From: Psychrobacter sp. TAE2020 | Lineage (GTDB): Bacteria; Pseudomonadota; Gammaproteobacteria; Pseudomonadales; Moraxellaceae | Assembly (NCBI RefSeq): GCF_018919485.1 | Contig: NZ_JAHLMU010000001.1 | Span: 1,806,893-1,870,892, forward strand | Reading direction: 5' to 3' | Length of the DNA stretch: 64,000 nt | In this document: piece by piece, positions 49,993 to 58,641 of the stretch | Position numbering within the stretch: the first letter of the stretch is position 1 | Layout: the number at the start of each line of letters is the position of its first letter | Position numbers and translations under genes: made by a program | The notes under the pieces: generated by a model | What the model was told of the DNA's origin: nothing | Seen by the model: only the letters and a program-made list of their open reading frames with translations | Databases searched by the model: none

Positions 49993-50793
49993 GTGGAATT
50001 AATCATTTTTTTAGCAATAGGTGCTCTGGCAGGATTTGCAGCAGGGCTATTTGGCGTAGGTGGTGGAACCATCATCGTGCCCTTGTTATATATCGTCTTT
50101 TCCCAAATGGGTTACAGTGCTGACACTATTATGCATTTGGCTCTAGGTACCTCATTGGCGACTATCGTTGTCACCTCTATCAGCTCCTTAATGGCCCATA
50201 ATAAAAAGGGTGCTGTTATCTGGCCAGTATTTAAAAATCTGGCACCAGGCATGGCGCTCGGCTGCTTTTTAGGGGCAGGTATTGCTGGATGGCTCTCTGG
50301 GGTTCATCTGCAACTGATTGTGGGTCTATTTTTGCTGTGGGTAGCATTTACTATGTTTACTGGTAGCAAAAAGATCATTGATGCTAATAAAGTACTGCCT
50401 TCAACGCCTATGCAATTAACTGCAGGCGCTGTTATAGGAATAGCTTCTGCAATTTTTGGTATCGGCGGTGGCAGCTTAACCGTTCCTTATCTCACTCGTT
50501 ATGGCGTGGTGATGCAAAAAGCGGTTGGTACTTCAGCCGCGTGCGGCCTTCCCATCGCTATAGCTGGCGCTTTAGGCTTTATGATTTTTGGTATGCAGGC
50601 CCAAGTGAATGTTCCTAATACTATTGGCTTTGTACATATTTATGCCTTTTTAGGTATTGGTAGCATGAGCTTTTTCACTGCCAAGATTGGTGCAAAAGTG
50701 GCTCATATGCTATCCCCACAACTACTAAAAAAATGTTTTGCCGTGTTATTACTCATTGTGGGCTGTTTTTTCCTTTATAAAGGATTGATTTGA
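49993..50793 (+). CDS. TauE/SafE-family membrane exporter
   Basis: A 266-residue protein with about eight hydrophobic helices and the duplicated family motifs: GFAAGLFGVGGGTIIVPLLY near residues 14-33 and GIASAIFGIGGGSLTVPYLT near 149-168. TauE/SafE proteins export sulfite or organosulfur anions. The start is a GTG. It is 80 bp after the flavin reductase gene and before a terminator, so it closes the mes run. Sulfite or sulfonate release by this pathway would fit, but no substrate is shown. Confidence 0.88.
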   Translation: MELIIFLAIGALAGFAAGLFGVGGGTIIVPLLYIVFSQMGYSADTIMHLALGTSLATIVVTSISSLMAHNKKGAVIWPVFKNLAPGMALGCFLGAGIAGWLSGVHLQLIVGLFLLWVAFTMFTGSKKIIDANKVLPSTPMQLTAGAVIGIASAIFGIGGGSLTVPYLTRYGVVMQKAVGTSAACGLPIAIAGALGFMIFGMQAQVNVPNTIGFVHIYAFLGIGSMSFFTAKIGAKVAHMLSPQLLKKCFAVLLLIVGCFFLYKGLI

Positions 50794-50817
50794 GTCTTGC
50801 ATATCTAAACTGCAAGG

Positions 50818-50935
50818 CTCAGCAACTAAGCCTACTTAACGGCTAGAATATGTTGCTAATAAAACCCTAAACAAAAAAACTGAGCACAAGGCTCAGTTTT
50901 TTATTGTCTTAATTATGATAATTAGCTGAATAAAA
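50818..50935. repeat. Direct repeat copy A (left edge of the tau segment)
   Basis: About 115 bp that aligns with 57338-57452. The central 50 bp (50853-50902) differ from copy B at one position; flanks are about 70% alike by eye. Copy B is the intergenic region just downstream of purC. Confidence 0.85.
50873..50903. terminator. Terminator after the mes-TauE run
   Basis: AAAAAACTGAGC pairs with GCTCAGTTTTTT around ACAAG. The same terminator recurs after purC at 57394-57423. Confidence 0.93.
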
Positions 50936-50985
50936 TCAAAACTAAGGTACTTCTACGGTAATCAACAGCTATGATACAAGCTGCG

Positions 50986-51008
50986 GCTAGTATTGCAAAA
51001 ATACTAGC
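50986..51008. repeat. Perfect 9-bp inverted repeat
   Basis: GCTAGTATT and AATACTAGC flank a GCAAA loop, 124 bp before the lipoprotein gene. Function is unknown. Confidence 0.7.
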
Positions 51009-51131
51009 TGTAAGCCAAAGCTTAGAAGTAGCACACTGCTCTATACTTTTATTAACAGGCAGTAATATAACTCTAGTGGCCGAGATGCTGCTCCGATCTC
51101 AATTTGAACCACCTTTGAGGGAAATAACCAA

Positions 51132-51848
51132 ATGCTTAATATATTTAAAACTTCAGCTGCAGTTTCAGTTTCAGTTTTTTTAATGCTTAGTGCATGCTCC
51201 GATAGTGTGCCAGATACATCCAAAAAGACAGTCTCAGCTGACACAGTTAAAAATGTATCTGAACAAAAAACCATCGTTCAAGCTATGCCTAAATATAAAA
51301 TTATAAAGGATGAGATTAAGCATAATATCAAACGTACTGTGGAAGTAGAGCTATCATCAAGGACAGATGAAGAGTCTCTCAGAGCTTTAGCAGAAAAAAT
51401 ATATTCCCTTTCAAATGTGAAAGTTAAACGTACTTTTATAGGTTATAGGATTGCTGGTGAGGATAAGAGACAGGCTTTCTGGGCAAAAACGGACTACGAT
51501 CCAGACATGAAGGTAAATATAATAGGAAAGAATGCAGTTGATTATGAGGTAATCAAGAATACAGTTCTACCTAATGGTGAAATATTAGGGAGTTGGATGG
51601 TTGGTGATGGGATTGATTATAAGCTAACTGCATATAACAAAGACGGTAAAACTTACGTACAGATGATAGCTGATGAAGGTGGATCATTAGATAAAGTTTA
51701 CAAGCAATCTCAATCCAATAAAGGAATAAAACTTAAGTCGGAAGATGAAAGAGACTTAGATTGGTATTACATAATTAATGGAAATGGTGATCTAGAATTC
51801 TGGAATGAAGAGCTTGGAAACTACTACACTACAACTCAGAAAGTTTAG
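51132..51848 (+). CDS. Lipoprotein of unknown function
   Basis: A 238-residue lipoprotein with signal and lipobox MLSAC (cysteine at residue 22), then a serine/threonine/lysine-rich linker. The rest is hydrophilic, with IKRTVEVELSSRTDEESLRA, followed by an alternating beta-strand region containing FIGYRIAGEDKRQAFWAKTD. I recognise no functional domain. It is AT-rich compared with the mes genes and lies inside the repeat-flanked segment. GAGGG precedes the ATG. An overlapping frame from 50971 is not called. Confidence 0.65.
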   Translation: MLNIFKTSAAVSVSVFLMLSACSDSVPDTSKKTVSADTVKNVSEQKTIVQAMPKYKIIKDEIKHNIKRTVEVELSSRTDEESLRALAEKIYSLSNVKVKRTFIGYRIAGEDKRQAFWAKTDYDPDMKVNIIGKNAVDYEVIKNTVLPNGEILGSWMVGDGIDYKLTAYNKDGKTYVQMIADEGGSLDKVYKQSQSNKGIKLKSEDERDLDWYYIINGNGDLEFWNEELGNYYTTTQKV

Positions 51849-52083
51849 TTTTCACCCAGACAAACCTTCAAAAATAGCCGCCTGTCTGCATAAATTAGAT
51901 TATGATAAATAAAAATGGGAATAAAAAAATCACCGACCCGACAGCTATCTTTTAGTTGATTTTCGGATAAGTAAATCACTGATCTTTTGGAGTTTGAACT
52001 TGCATTTCTAATGCTTTTTTCGCAATGACTGATACCATCTCATCATGGAAAGTTACTCAAATAGACGAAGAGAAATAGAAACC

Positions 52084-52476
52084 ATGCAATTACTAAAAAA
52101 AATACTCACTAATGGACTGATTGTTTTGAGCTTTTCTTTTGGACTGACCCTATCAGCGACAGCAGCATGATCAAGTTTTGAGGAGATAAAAGTATTAGCG
52201 GAAAAGGACGATGCTTGGAGCCAAGGTGTGTTTGGGGTGTACTACGAGAGCGGCACGAGCCTGCGTCAAGACCGCAGCAAGGCACTTGAGTGGCTTAAAA
52301 AAGCAGCCAAGCAGAATTTCCTCCCTGCCCAAGGTTATATAGGTTACATGTATGAATACGGAGACGGTGTGCGCCAAAACAAAACGACTGCAAAAGAATG
52401 GTATGGCAAGGTTTGTGATAATGGAGATCAGATAGGCTGTGATCTTTATAAAAAACTGAATCAACAAGGCTACTGA
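52084..52476 (+). pseudogene. Sel1-repeat exported protein with TGA after the signal peptide
   Basis: From the ATG at 52084 a signal peptide (LTNGLIVLSFSFGLTLSATA) is read, then TGA at 52168-52170. The same frame continues to the stop at 52474-52476 with two Sel1/TPR-like units: YYESGTSLRQDRSKALEWLK and YMYEYGDGVRQNKTTAKEWY. A TGG-to-TGA change would explain the interruption. The 130-codon frame is shorter than most Sel1 proteins, so part of the repeats may be deleted too. A ribosome-binding site precedes the ATG only weakly. Confidence 0.75.
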
Positions 52477-52596
52477 TTTATTTAATCTAGAAACCTGATG
52501 TTGATATTATTCTTGCTATAGAGCAAGTGACAAAAACGAAAAGCCATTAACAGCAAGGGTGACAGCGCTAATTTTGCTTGCAGCAGTGCCGCCCAT

Positions 52597-53142
52597 TTAT
52601 TTCTGAATAGTTGTTAATTTTCCGTTATCAAAATATAAGCACTGATAGTCATCACAAACCCATTGCTCATACGTGCCGTAAGCCGTAGTGGTAGTCTTTA
52701 CATAGTTAGGGCTTCTCCAATTAGTCTTATTGTGCACTTGCGTTTTAGTCATGCCAATAGCAGCATCAGGTTTTAATGCCAGCTTTCTTGCGGTCTCGTC
52801 ATTCTCAGCTCTTTCTGCTCACCGCTTGATTAGCATTTTATCAGACATGCTTAGCTCGCCTAATGCCGTTTTAGTTAATACCACATTGCCTTCGTCATCT
52901 AAGTAAATCTTTTGGAATTTTTCTTTTGAGAAAATACCATAAAAATCGTGATGAATACTATTCCCATGGCTGATAGATTTATCTGTCAAAGTATGCAAGG
53001 TATTTGTAGGAGTAAATACTACAGCTTGCGATAGATTACTTTCACTAGCAAATGATACGTACGACTGCTTTTCAGCATCGCTAGTCTAAGCGCTCGCATT
53101 AACCGCAAGTAGGGAGAATAAAACAGCTGCTAGCATCTTCAT
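52597..53142 (-). pseudogene. Exported small protein with in-frame TAG and TGA
   Basis: From the ATG at 53142 on the minus strand the signal peptide MKMLAAVLFSLLAVNASA is read, then TAG at 53088-53086. The same frame runs on for 163 codons with only one more stop, TGA at 52821-52819, to TAA at 52597-52599. The C-terminal part has IGMTKTQVHNKTNW and TTTTAYGTYEQWVC and FDNGKLTTIQ, the pattern of small SmpA-like 'GMT...EQW...NGxLTxIQ' domains. Two stops without frameshift suggest recent decay. Restoring both would give a 181-residue periplasmic protein. Confidence 0.8.
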
Positions 53143-53352
53143 TATTATCTCTTATTAGTGATCCAAAATTAATTACAGTGTACCAAAGTAAGCAGAGGCT
53201 TAGACTGATAAATCATCATTAATATTGACATGGATCACATTTAAAATAATTCTGCGTAATAACTTTTTCAAGAACTTTAGTCCTGAATTTTACTAATGAC
53301 AGCCATTAACTCATAGTATTCTAAAGGGAATACCATATAAATTATCTCAGAA

Positions 53353-54222
53353 TTAAAAGGGTTTATCACCATTGATAGTAGCCCGATGCATCACACGATG
53401 AGTATTGCTTCCATAATCATTGGTAGCGTAATGCTGCGTTGCTCGATTGTCCCAAAATGCAATATCATTTACTTGCCAATGCCACCTTATAGTAAATTCA
53501 GGCTGAGCAATGTGCTGAAATAAAAAGGATAAAATTGCTTTACTCTCACTATCAGTCAATTCGTTAATTTTCATAGTAAAACCTTCATTGACGAATATCA
53601 GCTTTTTTCCAGTAGTAGGATGTGTCCTAATGACTGGGTGCACGACACAGGGATTATCGAGTTGAGCTTGTTGCCATTTTTGTAATGCTTCAGGTGTATT
53701 ACCGAAACGCTCTCTAGAGAATGACTGCATCATATTATGAGTCGCTGTTAATCTTTCTAGTAACGCTTGAAAAAATGGTGAGAGTGCCTCAAAGGCTGCA
53801 TAGCCACTTGACCACAGCGTATCTCCACCAAATTCTGGTACTTTTTTAGCGGCTAATACACTGCCTAGAGGTGGGGTTTCGACAAAAGTTACATCAGTAT
53901 GCCAGATAGCATTATCGCGTAAATCAGTTTTTTGATTGTCCAAGATTATAATTTCTGGCTGATTATCCACTTGTGGGTAAATTGGATGAATATGCAGTTC
54001 TCCAAACTGCCGAGCAAATGCTACTTGCTGTTTGGGATTAATAGCTTGATTACGAAAGAATAGTACTTGATGAGTCAATAATGCTTGCTCAAGCATTTGT
54101 TTAGTTTCATTAGTTAAAGGCTGAGTAAAATCAATGCCTTGCACTACTGCACCAATATTTGGCGACAGTTGCTTAATGGATAATAAGCTTTTTTTAGATA
54201 ATAAATTAGCTTGTGTGTTCAT
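53353..54222 (-). CDS. tauD: Taurine dioxygenase
   Basis: TauD is a 2-oxoglutarate/Fe(II)-dependent dioxygenase that splits taurine to sulfite and aminoacetaldehyde. The metal-binding HxD is in NAIWHTDVTF (H108, D110 from this start) and the distal histidine is in THRVMHRATI. PSxGAxVxGIDxxxPL appears as SPNIGAVVQGIDFTQPL. GGDTLWSSGYAAFEAL and HPVIRTHPTTGKKLIFVN are typical. The ATG at 54222 follows AGAGG; an upstream ATG at 54285 overlaps tauC and is less likely. It closes a tauABCD set. Confidence 0.92.
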   Translation of the reverse strand: MNTQANLLSKKSLLSIKQLSPNIGAVVQGIDFTQPLTNETKQMLEQALLTHQVLFFRNQAINPKQQVAFARQFGELHIHPIYPQVDNQPEIIILDNQKTDLRDNAIWHTDVTFVETPPLGSVLAAKKVPEFGGDTLWSSGYAAFEALSPFFQALLERLTATHNMMQSFSRERFGNTPEALQKWQQAQLDNPCVVHPVIRTHPTTGKKLIFVNEGFTMKINELTDSESKAILSFLFQHIAQPEFTIRWHWQVNDIAFWDNRATQHYATNDYGSNTHRVMHRATINGDKPF

Positions 54223-54271
54223 AGGGGCCTCTATAACCATAATTTTATTATTATATAAATTTTTTCTTATA

Positions 54272-55135
54272 TTAATACTTACCATACCAAGGGGCTAAGT
54301 TGTTCTGTACTGTACGCAGTATCATTTCTAATGCAAAAGCAATTATGGCAATCACCATAATCCCCAAAATCACAATATCGGTCGCTAAAAACTGAGCTGC
54401 AGACTGAATCATAAAACCTACCCCTTTAGTTGCGGCGATTAGTTCTGCGGCTACTAGAGTTGACCAACCAACGCCAAGACCAATACGAATACCGATTAAT
54501 ATATGCGGTAACGCCGATGGCAATGTCACATGCCACAATAATTGCGAACGACTTGCTCCTAATGAAAGTGCTGCAAATTGTCTGCTTTTATTTACTGTTG
54601 ATATACCTTGTAAGGTTGAGATGATAATAGGTGCTAAAATCGCTAAGAAAATTAGCATAATCTTGGTAACCTCACCAATACCTAACCAAATTACCAATAA
54701 AGGTAAATAAGCCAATGGAGGTATAGGACGGTAGAATTCAAGTAAAGGATCAAATACTGCTTTTATAGTACGATTCGTCCCCATCAATATACCAATTGGA
54801 ACTCCCACCAAAATAGCAGCAAACAAAGCAACTAATACTCGTCCGAGACTGGCAAAGACATGCTGCCATAGGCTTGCTGACATATACCCATCTGTAGCTA
54901 TTTTTAGTAGCTGATGCCATACAATAGTTGGGGCTGGTAGAAACAAGCTTGGTACAGCTTCCAATGCTGTCACTGCCCACCAAATAATCCCCATGGTCAA
55001 AATGCTTATAGCACCCCAAAAAAGACCGTAATGTCGAATAAATAATTTTTTTTGTATAATTAATTGAGGACTAGAATGAGTAGTCATCACTCGTTTGCTC
55101 GCAACAATGGGCGTATGAATTATTCGATTGGTCAT
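54272..55135 (-). CDS. tauC: Taurine ABC transporter permease
   Basis: An inner-membrane permease of 287 residues with about six hydrophobic helices. The cytoplasmic EAA loop appears as AALSLGASRSQLLWHVTLPS, with ALPHILIGIRIGLGVGWSTL following, the pattern of the TauC/SsuC group. It is one of the tauABC uptake genes, 50 bp upstream of tauD and 50 bp downstream of tauB. AAGGA precedes the ATG. Confidence 0.9.
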   Translation of the reverse strand: MTNRIIHTPIVASKRVMTTHSSPQLIIQKKLFIRHYGLFWGAISILTMGIIWWAVTALEAVPSLFLPAPTIVWHQLLKIATDGYMSASLWQHVFASLGRVLVALFAAILVGVPIGILMGTNRTIKAVFDPLLEFYRPIPPLAYLPLLVIWLGIGEVTKIMLIFLAILAPIIISTLQGISTVNKSRQFAALSLGASRSQLLWHVTLPSALPHILIGIRIGLGVGWSTLVAAELIAATKGVGFMIQSAAQFLATDIVILGIMVIAIIAFALEMILRTVQNNLAPWYGKY

Positions 55136-55185
55136 ATGAGAATTCCTTTTTTATTCCCTTAAAATCGATGCTTTATAAAAAAAAG

Positions 55186-55947
55186 CTATAGACGACATTC
55201 AACGATTTGATTAAACAAGCGTTCTCGCCATGCAATAAACTCACTATCTGACTTAATATCACGAGTATTATGCCCTTTCTGCCAGTTCTCATTAAATTTC
55301 GGTCGATAGTGGTGTAGGATTTTCCCATTCCCCATCACCACCAAATCAGTTGCTAAAAACAAGGCTTCTTCGATATCATGTGAGATTAATAATATTTGGC
55401 GTTGGCTTTGTTGCCAAATCGTTAATAGTAACTCTTGCATGGACTCACGCATGAATGCATCAAGGGCTGCAAACGGCTCATCGAGTAATAGCATTTTTGC
55501 TTTCGAAGCTAATACTCGGGCAATGCCAACACGTTGTTGCATACCTCCTGACAGCTCCCAAACAGAGTGATTAGCAACGTTATCAAGACCAACCCATTGC
55601 AGGATTTTTTGCGTATTTTTCTCACAAGTTTTACGTTCAATTCCTGCTAATTTTCCAGCAAAACTAACGTTTTCTGCCACATTTAGCCAAGGAAATAATG
55701 CGTGATCTTGAAATACTACGGCTCTATCTATCCCTGATTTAGTAATAGTATTACCATCAAAATTGATGTTGCCACTAGTTGCAGCCACAAAGCCTGCGAT
55801 AGTATTAAGAAGTGTGCTTTTACCACAGCCTGAAGCTCCCAATACCACACAAAAACTCTGGGCCGGTAATAATAAGTTCAAATTATCCAATGCTAAGGTA
55901 GTGTTAGGATACTTTACCGTTAGATTATTAATAACTAATCCACTCAT
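55186..55947 (-). CDS. tauB: Taurine ABC transporter ATP-binding protein
   Basis: A 253-residue ABC ATPase with Walker A LGASGCGKSTLL (about residues 37-48), the Q-loop region VFQDHALFPWLNVAENV, signature LSGGMQQRVGIARVL and Walker B MLLLDEPFAALDAF. LLISHDIEEALFLATDLVVM is the H-loop. The sequence matches the taurine/aliphatic sulfonate group, and the neighbours tauA, tauC and tauD decide for taurine. Confidence 0.92.
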   Translation of the reverse strand: MSGLVINNLTVKYPNTTLALDNLNLLLPAQSFCVVLGASGCGKSTLLNTIAGFVAATSGNINFDGNTITKSGIDRAVVFQDHALFPWLNVAENVSFAGKLAGIERKTCEKNTQKILQWVGLDNVANHSVWELSGGMQQRVGIARVLASKAKMLLLDEPFAALDAFMRESMQELLLTIWQQSQRQILLISHDIEEALFLATDLVVMGNGKILHHYRPKFNENWQKGHNTRDIKSDSEFIAWRERLFNQIVECRL

Positions 55948-55984
55948 TTTTTATACTCATATAAATTATTTATCAGATTTTTGT

Positions 55985-57040
55985 CTATTTATTGGGTAGG
56001 TATTTATTTGTCACGAACGCCGTATAATTTGGTAACACCTGTTCAATTGTCCCTTGTGCTTTTAAAAACTCTGCAGTTTGACGAATATTATCTGCAAAAG
56101 GTTTTTGTAGTAAAGTAATCTGCTCATCAGCTGCTAGATAATGATTACCTGCTAATAAATTGGCAATATCGTTAGGAGTAGAACCCGTTATTCTAGCGAT
56201 TTTTTGTAAGTTCGATTGGTTAGACACAAACGCTTTTGGATCTTGGCTGTATTTACCTGTGGCATCCGTACTAATTTTAACGAACTGCCTTAAAAACTCA
56301 GGATTTTTTTGAGCAAAATCTTTACTTACAACCCAAAGATCGTAGGTTGCACTGCCCCATTCAGCTACTTGTTTTGAACTAACCAATACATGTCCGCTGG
56401 TTTTGGCTTTACTCAAAGTCGGCTCCCAAACGTAAGTAGCATCAATATCGCCACGCTCCCATGCAGCGCTGATTTCAGGGGGACGAAGATTGATAATATC
56501 GACTTGTGAGACATCTATTTCCCAATGTTTTAACGCAGCAAGTAGACTAAAATGGGTAGTAGATACAAAAGGTACTGCTATTTTCTTACCAATTAAATCT
56601 TTAGGTGTTTTGATATTACTACTATTTTTTGCAATCAAACTTTCGGCTTCGCCGATTTCACTAGTGATTAAAAACACTTCTAATGGTACATTTTTAGTTG
56701 CTGCTGCTGCGAGTGGACTTGAACCAATGTTGCCAATATCTATGCTACCTGAACTGATTGCCGCAATGACATCTGCACCCGTATCAAATTTACGCCAGTT
56801 GATATCACGGTGCGTGACTTTTTCATAAGTTTGATCCGCTTGTGCTACTTTAGATGGGTCAATTCCTGTTTGATAGGCAATATTGACTACTGAAACATCG
56901 TTTAAGTCTATATTCTTATTTGATTTTAGCTCGTTAATTCTATCGGAGCTGGGATTTACCTGAGTATATGCATAGCTACCGCCAATAGTCATGACACCTA
57001 AAACTACGCCCGCTGTAAAAATTTTATTTTTTTTAGTCAT
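55985..57040 (-). CDS. tauA: Taurine ABC transporter substrate-binding protein
   Basis: A periplasmic binding protein of 351 residues with an uncleaved-looking or Sec-type N-terminal helix (KIFTAGVVLGVMTIGGSYAY, no lipobox). Diagnostic TauA segments are VNIAYQTGIDPSKVAQAD, INWRKFDTGADVIAAISSGS, IGNIGSSPLAAAATK, KKIAVPFVSTTHFSLLAALK and RGDIDATYVWEPTLSKAK. AGAGGAATTC precedes the ATG. As first gene of tauABCD, it is expected to be induced under sulfate limitation; a Cbl/CysB-type site was not identified in the 300 bp upstream. Confidence 0.93.
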   Translation of the reverse strand: MTKKNKIFTAGVVLGVMTIGGSYAYTQVNPSSDRINELKSNKNIDLNDVSVVNIAYQTGIDPSKVAQADQTYEKVTHRDINWRKFDTGADVIAAISSGSIDIGNIGSSPLAAAATKNVPLEVFLITSEIGEAESLIAKNSSNIKTPKDLIGKKIAVPFVSTTHFSLLAALKHWEIDVSQVDIINLRPPEISAAWERGDIDATYVWEPTLSKAKTSGHVLVSSKQVAEWGSATYDLWVVSKDFAQKNPEFLRQFVKISTDATGKYSQDPKAFVSNQSNLQKIARITGSTPNDIANLLAGNHYLAADEQITLLQKPFADNIRQTAEFLKAQGTIEQVLPNYTAFVTNKYLPNK

Positions 57041-57337
57041 GAATTCCTCTAACTGTCTATTGTTCTATTATAAGAATAGACATTATGAGTAATTTATTCG
57101 ATTTAACAAAATTAAGTTTACTTGTTAGTAAAGTCCTTATTTGAATAGATATGGTTTTTATATTTCTATATAGTTATAAGAGTAACAGCTAACCAATCCT
57201 GCTATATCTAAGAATTCTTAGTACGCAAAATAGCTACTCAAGTAACATTTATTCGGCTAAAAGCAGGTTATGAATCATCCTGCTAATATTTTAATAACAT
57301 AACCTTTAGTATTAATGTTCTAGAGTTAAAGACTAAA
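57041..57337. other. Intergenic region upstream of tauA
   Basis: About 300 bp of AT-rich DNA that should hold the tau promoter. No clear Cbl or CysB site was recognised. Confidence 0.4.
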
Positions 57338-57452
57338 CTCTCAACCAAGCCTTACCTAATCCCTAAAATATCTTGCTAATAAAATCCTAAACAAAAAAAC
57401 TGAGCACAAGGCTCAGTTTTTTTGTTTTTAATGGGGATTATTAGCTAAATAA
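57338..57452. repeat. Direct repeat copy B (right edge of the tau segment, purC downstream region)
   Basis: Aligns with 50818-50935. It ends at the purC stop codon, so this copy is in its native position after purC. Confidence 0.85.
57394..57423 (-). terminator. Terminator after purC
   Basis: AAAAAACTGAGC pairs with GCTCAGTTTTTT around ACAAG; identical to the terminator at 50873-50903. Because A and T runs flank both sides it can act in either direction. Confidence 0.9.
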
Positions 57453-57456
57453 AGTC

Positions 57457-58170
57457 TTAGCTTAAAGGGACACCGATACGCTTAGCGACTTCTTCATAGC
57501 CTTCAATCACATCACCAAGTGACTGACGGAAGCGGTCTTTATCTAGTTTTTTCTTCGTAACTTTATCCCAAATGCGGCAACCATCTGGCGAGAACTCATC
57601 TCCTAACACGATACGATCGTGGAAGACGCCAAACTCTAGTTTGAAATCAACTAGTATCAAATCACCAGCATCAAACAAAGCGGTTAATACTTGATTCACT
57701 TGATGGCTTAATTCTTTCATTTTCGCTAGTTGTGCGTCAGTTGCCCAGCCAAGAGAGATAGAAATTGACTCATTAACCATCGGATCACCAAGGCCATCAT
57801 CTTTATAGAACAGCTCATAAGTAGGTGGTGTAAGCTCTTGGCCTTCTTCTAAACCTAGACGACGTACCAAACTACCAGCAGCAAAGTTACGCACTACACA
57901 CTCAACTGGAATCATCTCCAAACGCTTGACCAACACTTCGTCGTCAGACAGCTGCTTTTCAAAATGGGTTTCGATACCAGCATCAGCCAGTTTTTGCATA
58001 ATAAAAGCATTGAAACGGTTGTTGACTACGCCTTTGCGCGCTAACTGTTCGATACGTTTACCATCAAGCGCTGAGGTATCATCACGGAAGTGTAAAATCA
58101 GTAGATCATTGTCTTCGGTTTCATAAACAGATTTAGCTTTACCTTTATACAGCAGTTTTTGTCTTTGCAT
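57457..58170 (-). CDS. purC: Phosphoribosylaminoimidazole-succinocarboxamide synthase
   Basis: PurC joins CAIR with aspartate in purine synthesis. From the ATG at 58170: [78 protein letters not shown] and SPDGCRIWD are all diagnostic. The length of about 237 is usual. The ATG at 58170 has AAGGA upstream; the GTG at 58188 is less likely. It follows the bamC-like and dapA genes on the same strand. Confidence 0.96.
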   Translation of the reverse strand: MQRQKLLYKGKAKSVYETEDNDLLILHFRDDTSALDGKRIEQLARKGVVNNRFNAFIMQKLADAGIETHFEKQLSDDEVLVKRLEMIPVECVVRNFAAGSLVRRLGLEEGQELTPPTYELFYKDDGLGDPMVNESISISLGWATDAQLAKMKELSHQVNQVLTALFDAGDLILVDFKLEFGVFHDRIVLGDEFSPDGCRIWDKVTKKKLDKDRFRQSLGDVIEGYEEVAKRIGVPLS

Positions 58171-58227
58171 TACAAGTATCCTTTTCACTCAAGCTGGCAT
58201 AATAAACAATAATGTTGGTGGCGGCTA

Positions 58228-58536
58228 TTAATTAGCAGTAGGCACGGCACGCTCAGGTTTTGGTAATTGGTATTGTTTACCGGCATCATTCTGTAAAGTC
58301 AAAGTATTAGCACCGACATTTGGCGTGGAATATAAAGGCACAAAAGGCGCAGTTTGTTGATCAGCAGGCAATTGTAATGGGGTAAGCTTTTGGCTTTTTT
58401 GATACTCTAAACTACCGTTATCACGTTTACCAATAAAGCCTTTTGTGGCTTGGCAGCCACTCAAAACTAAGGTGCTGCCCATAACTACTGTTAGCATAAT
58501 AGGAAGCATTTTTCGGGTGGCGAATGACGTTTTCAT
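58228..58536 (-). CDS. Small lipoprotein, probable short BamC-like protein
   Basis: A 102-residue lipoprotein with lipobox LVLSGC (cysteine near residue 28). The mature part resembles the unstructured N-terminal region of BamC: IGKRDNGSLEYQKSQKLTPL then QLPADQQTAPFVPLYSTP, where BamC has a D-x-Y-R-K/S-xxxPPLxLP pattern. The two helix-grip domains of full BamC are missing. Position between dapA and purC is that of bamC in gammaproteobacteria. Two adjacent ATG codons (58539, 58536) are possible starts. Confidence 0.72.
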   Translation of the reverse strand: MKTSFATRKMLPIMLTVVMGSTLVLSGCQATKGFIGKRDNGSLEYQKSQKLTPLQLPADQQTAPFVPLYSTPNVGANTLTLQNDAGKQYQLPKPERAVPTAN

Positions 58537-58641
58537 CATAATATCTCTATATTATCCTACGAAGTTAGCTATCGACGCCTATATAGACGCTGAGCTTGAC
58601 TGTTATTCTATAGCTGTGAACTTAGTGACTGGTAGCAGCTT

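Noticed and set aside
50971..51183. A 70-codon frame before the orphan lipoprotein
   Set aside because: It overlaps the lipoprotein start in another frame and has no family pattern.
51970..52060. A minus-strand fragment reading HDEMVSVIAKKALEMQ before a stop
   Set aside because: It looks weakly like the end of a coding region, but only about 22 residues are visible and there is a stop directly upstream; too short to call.
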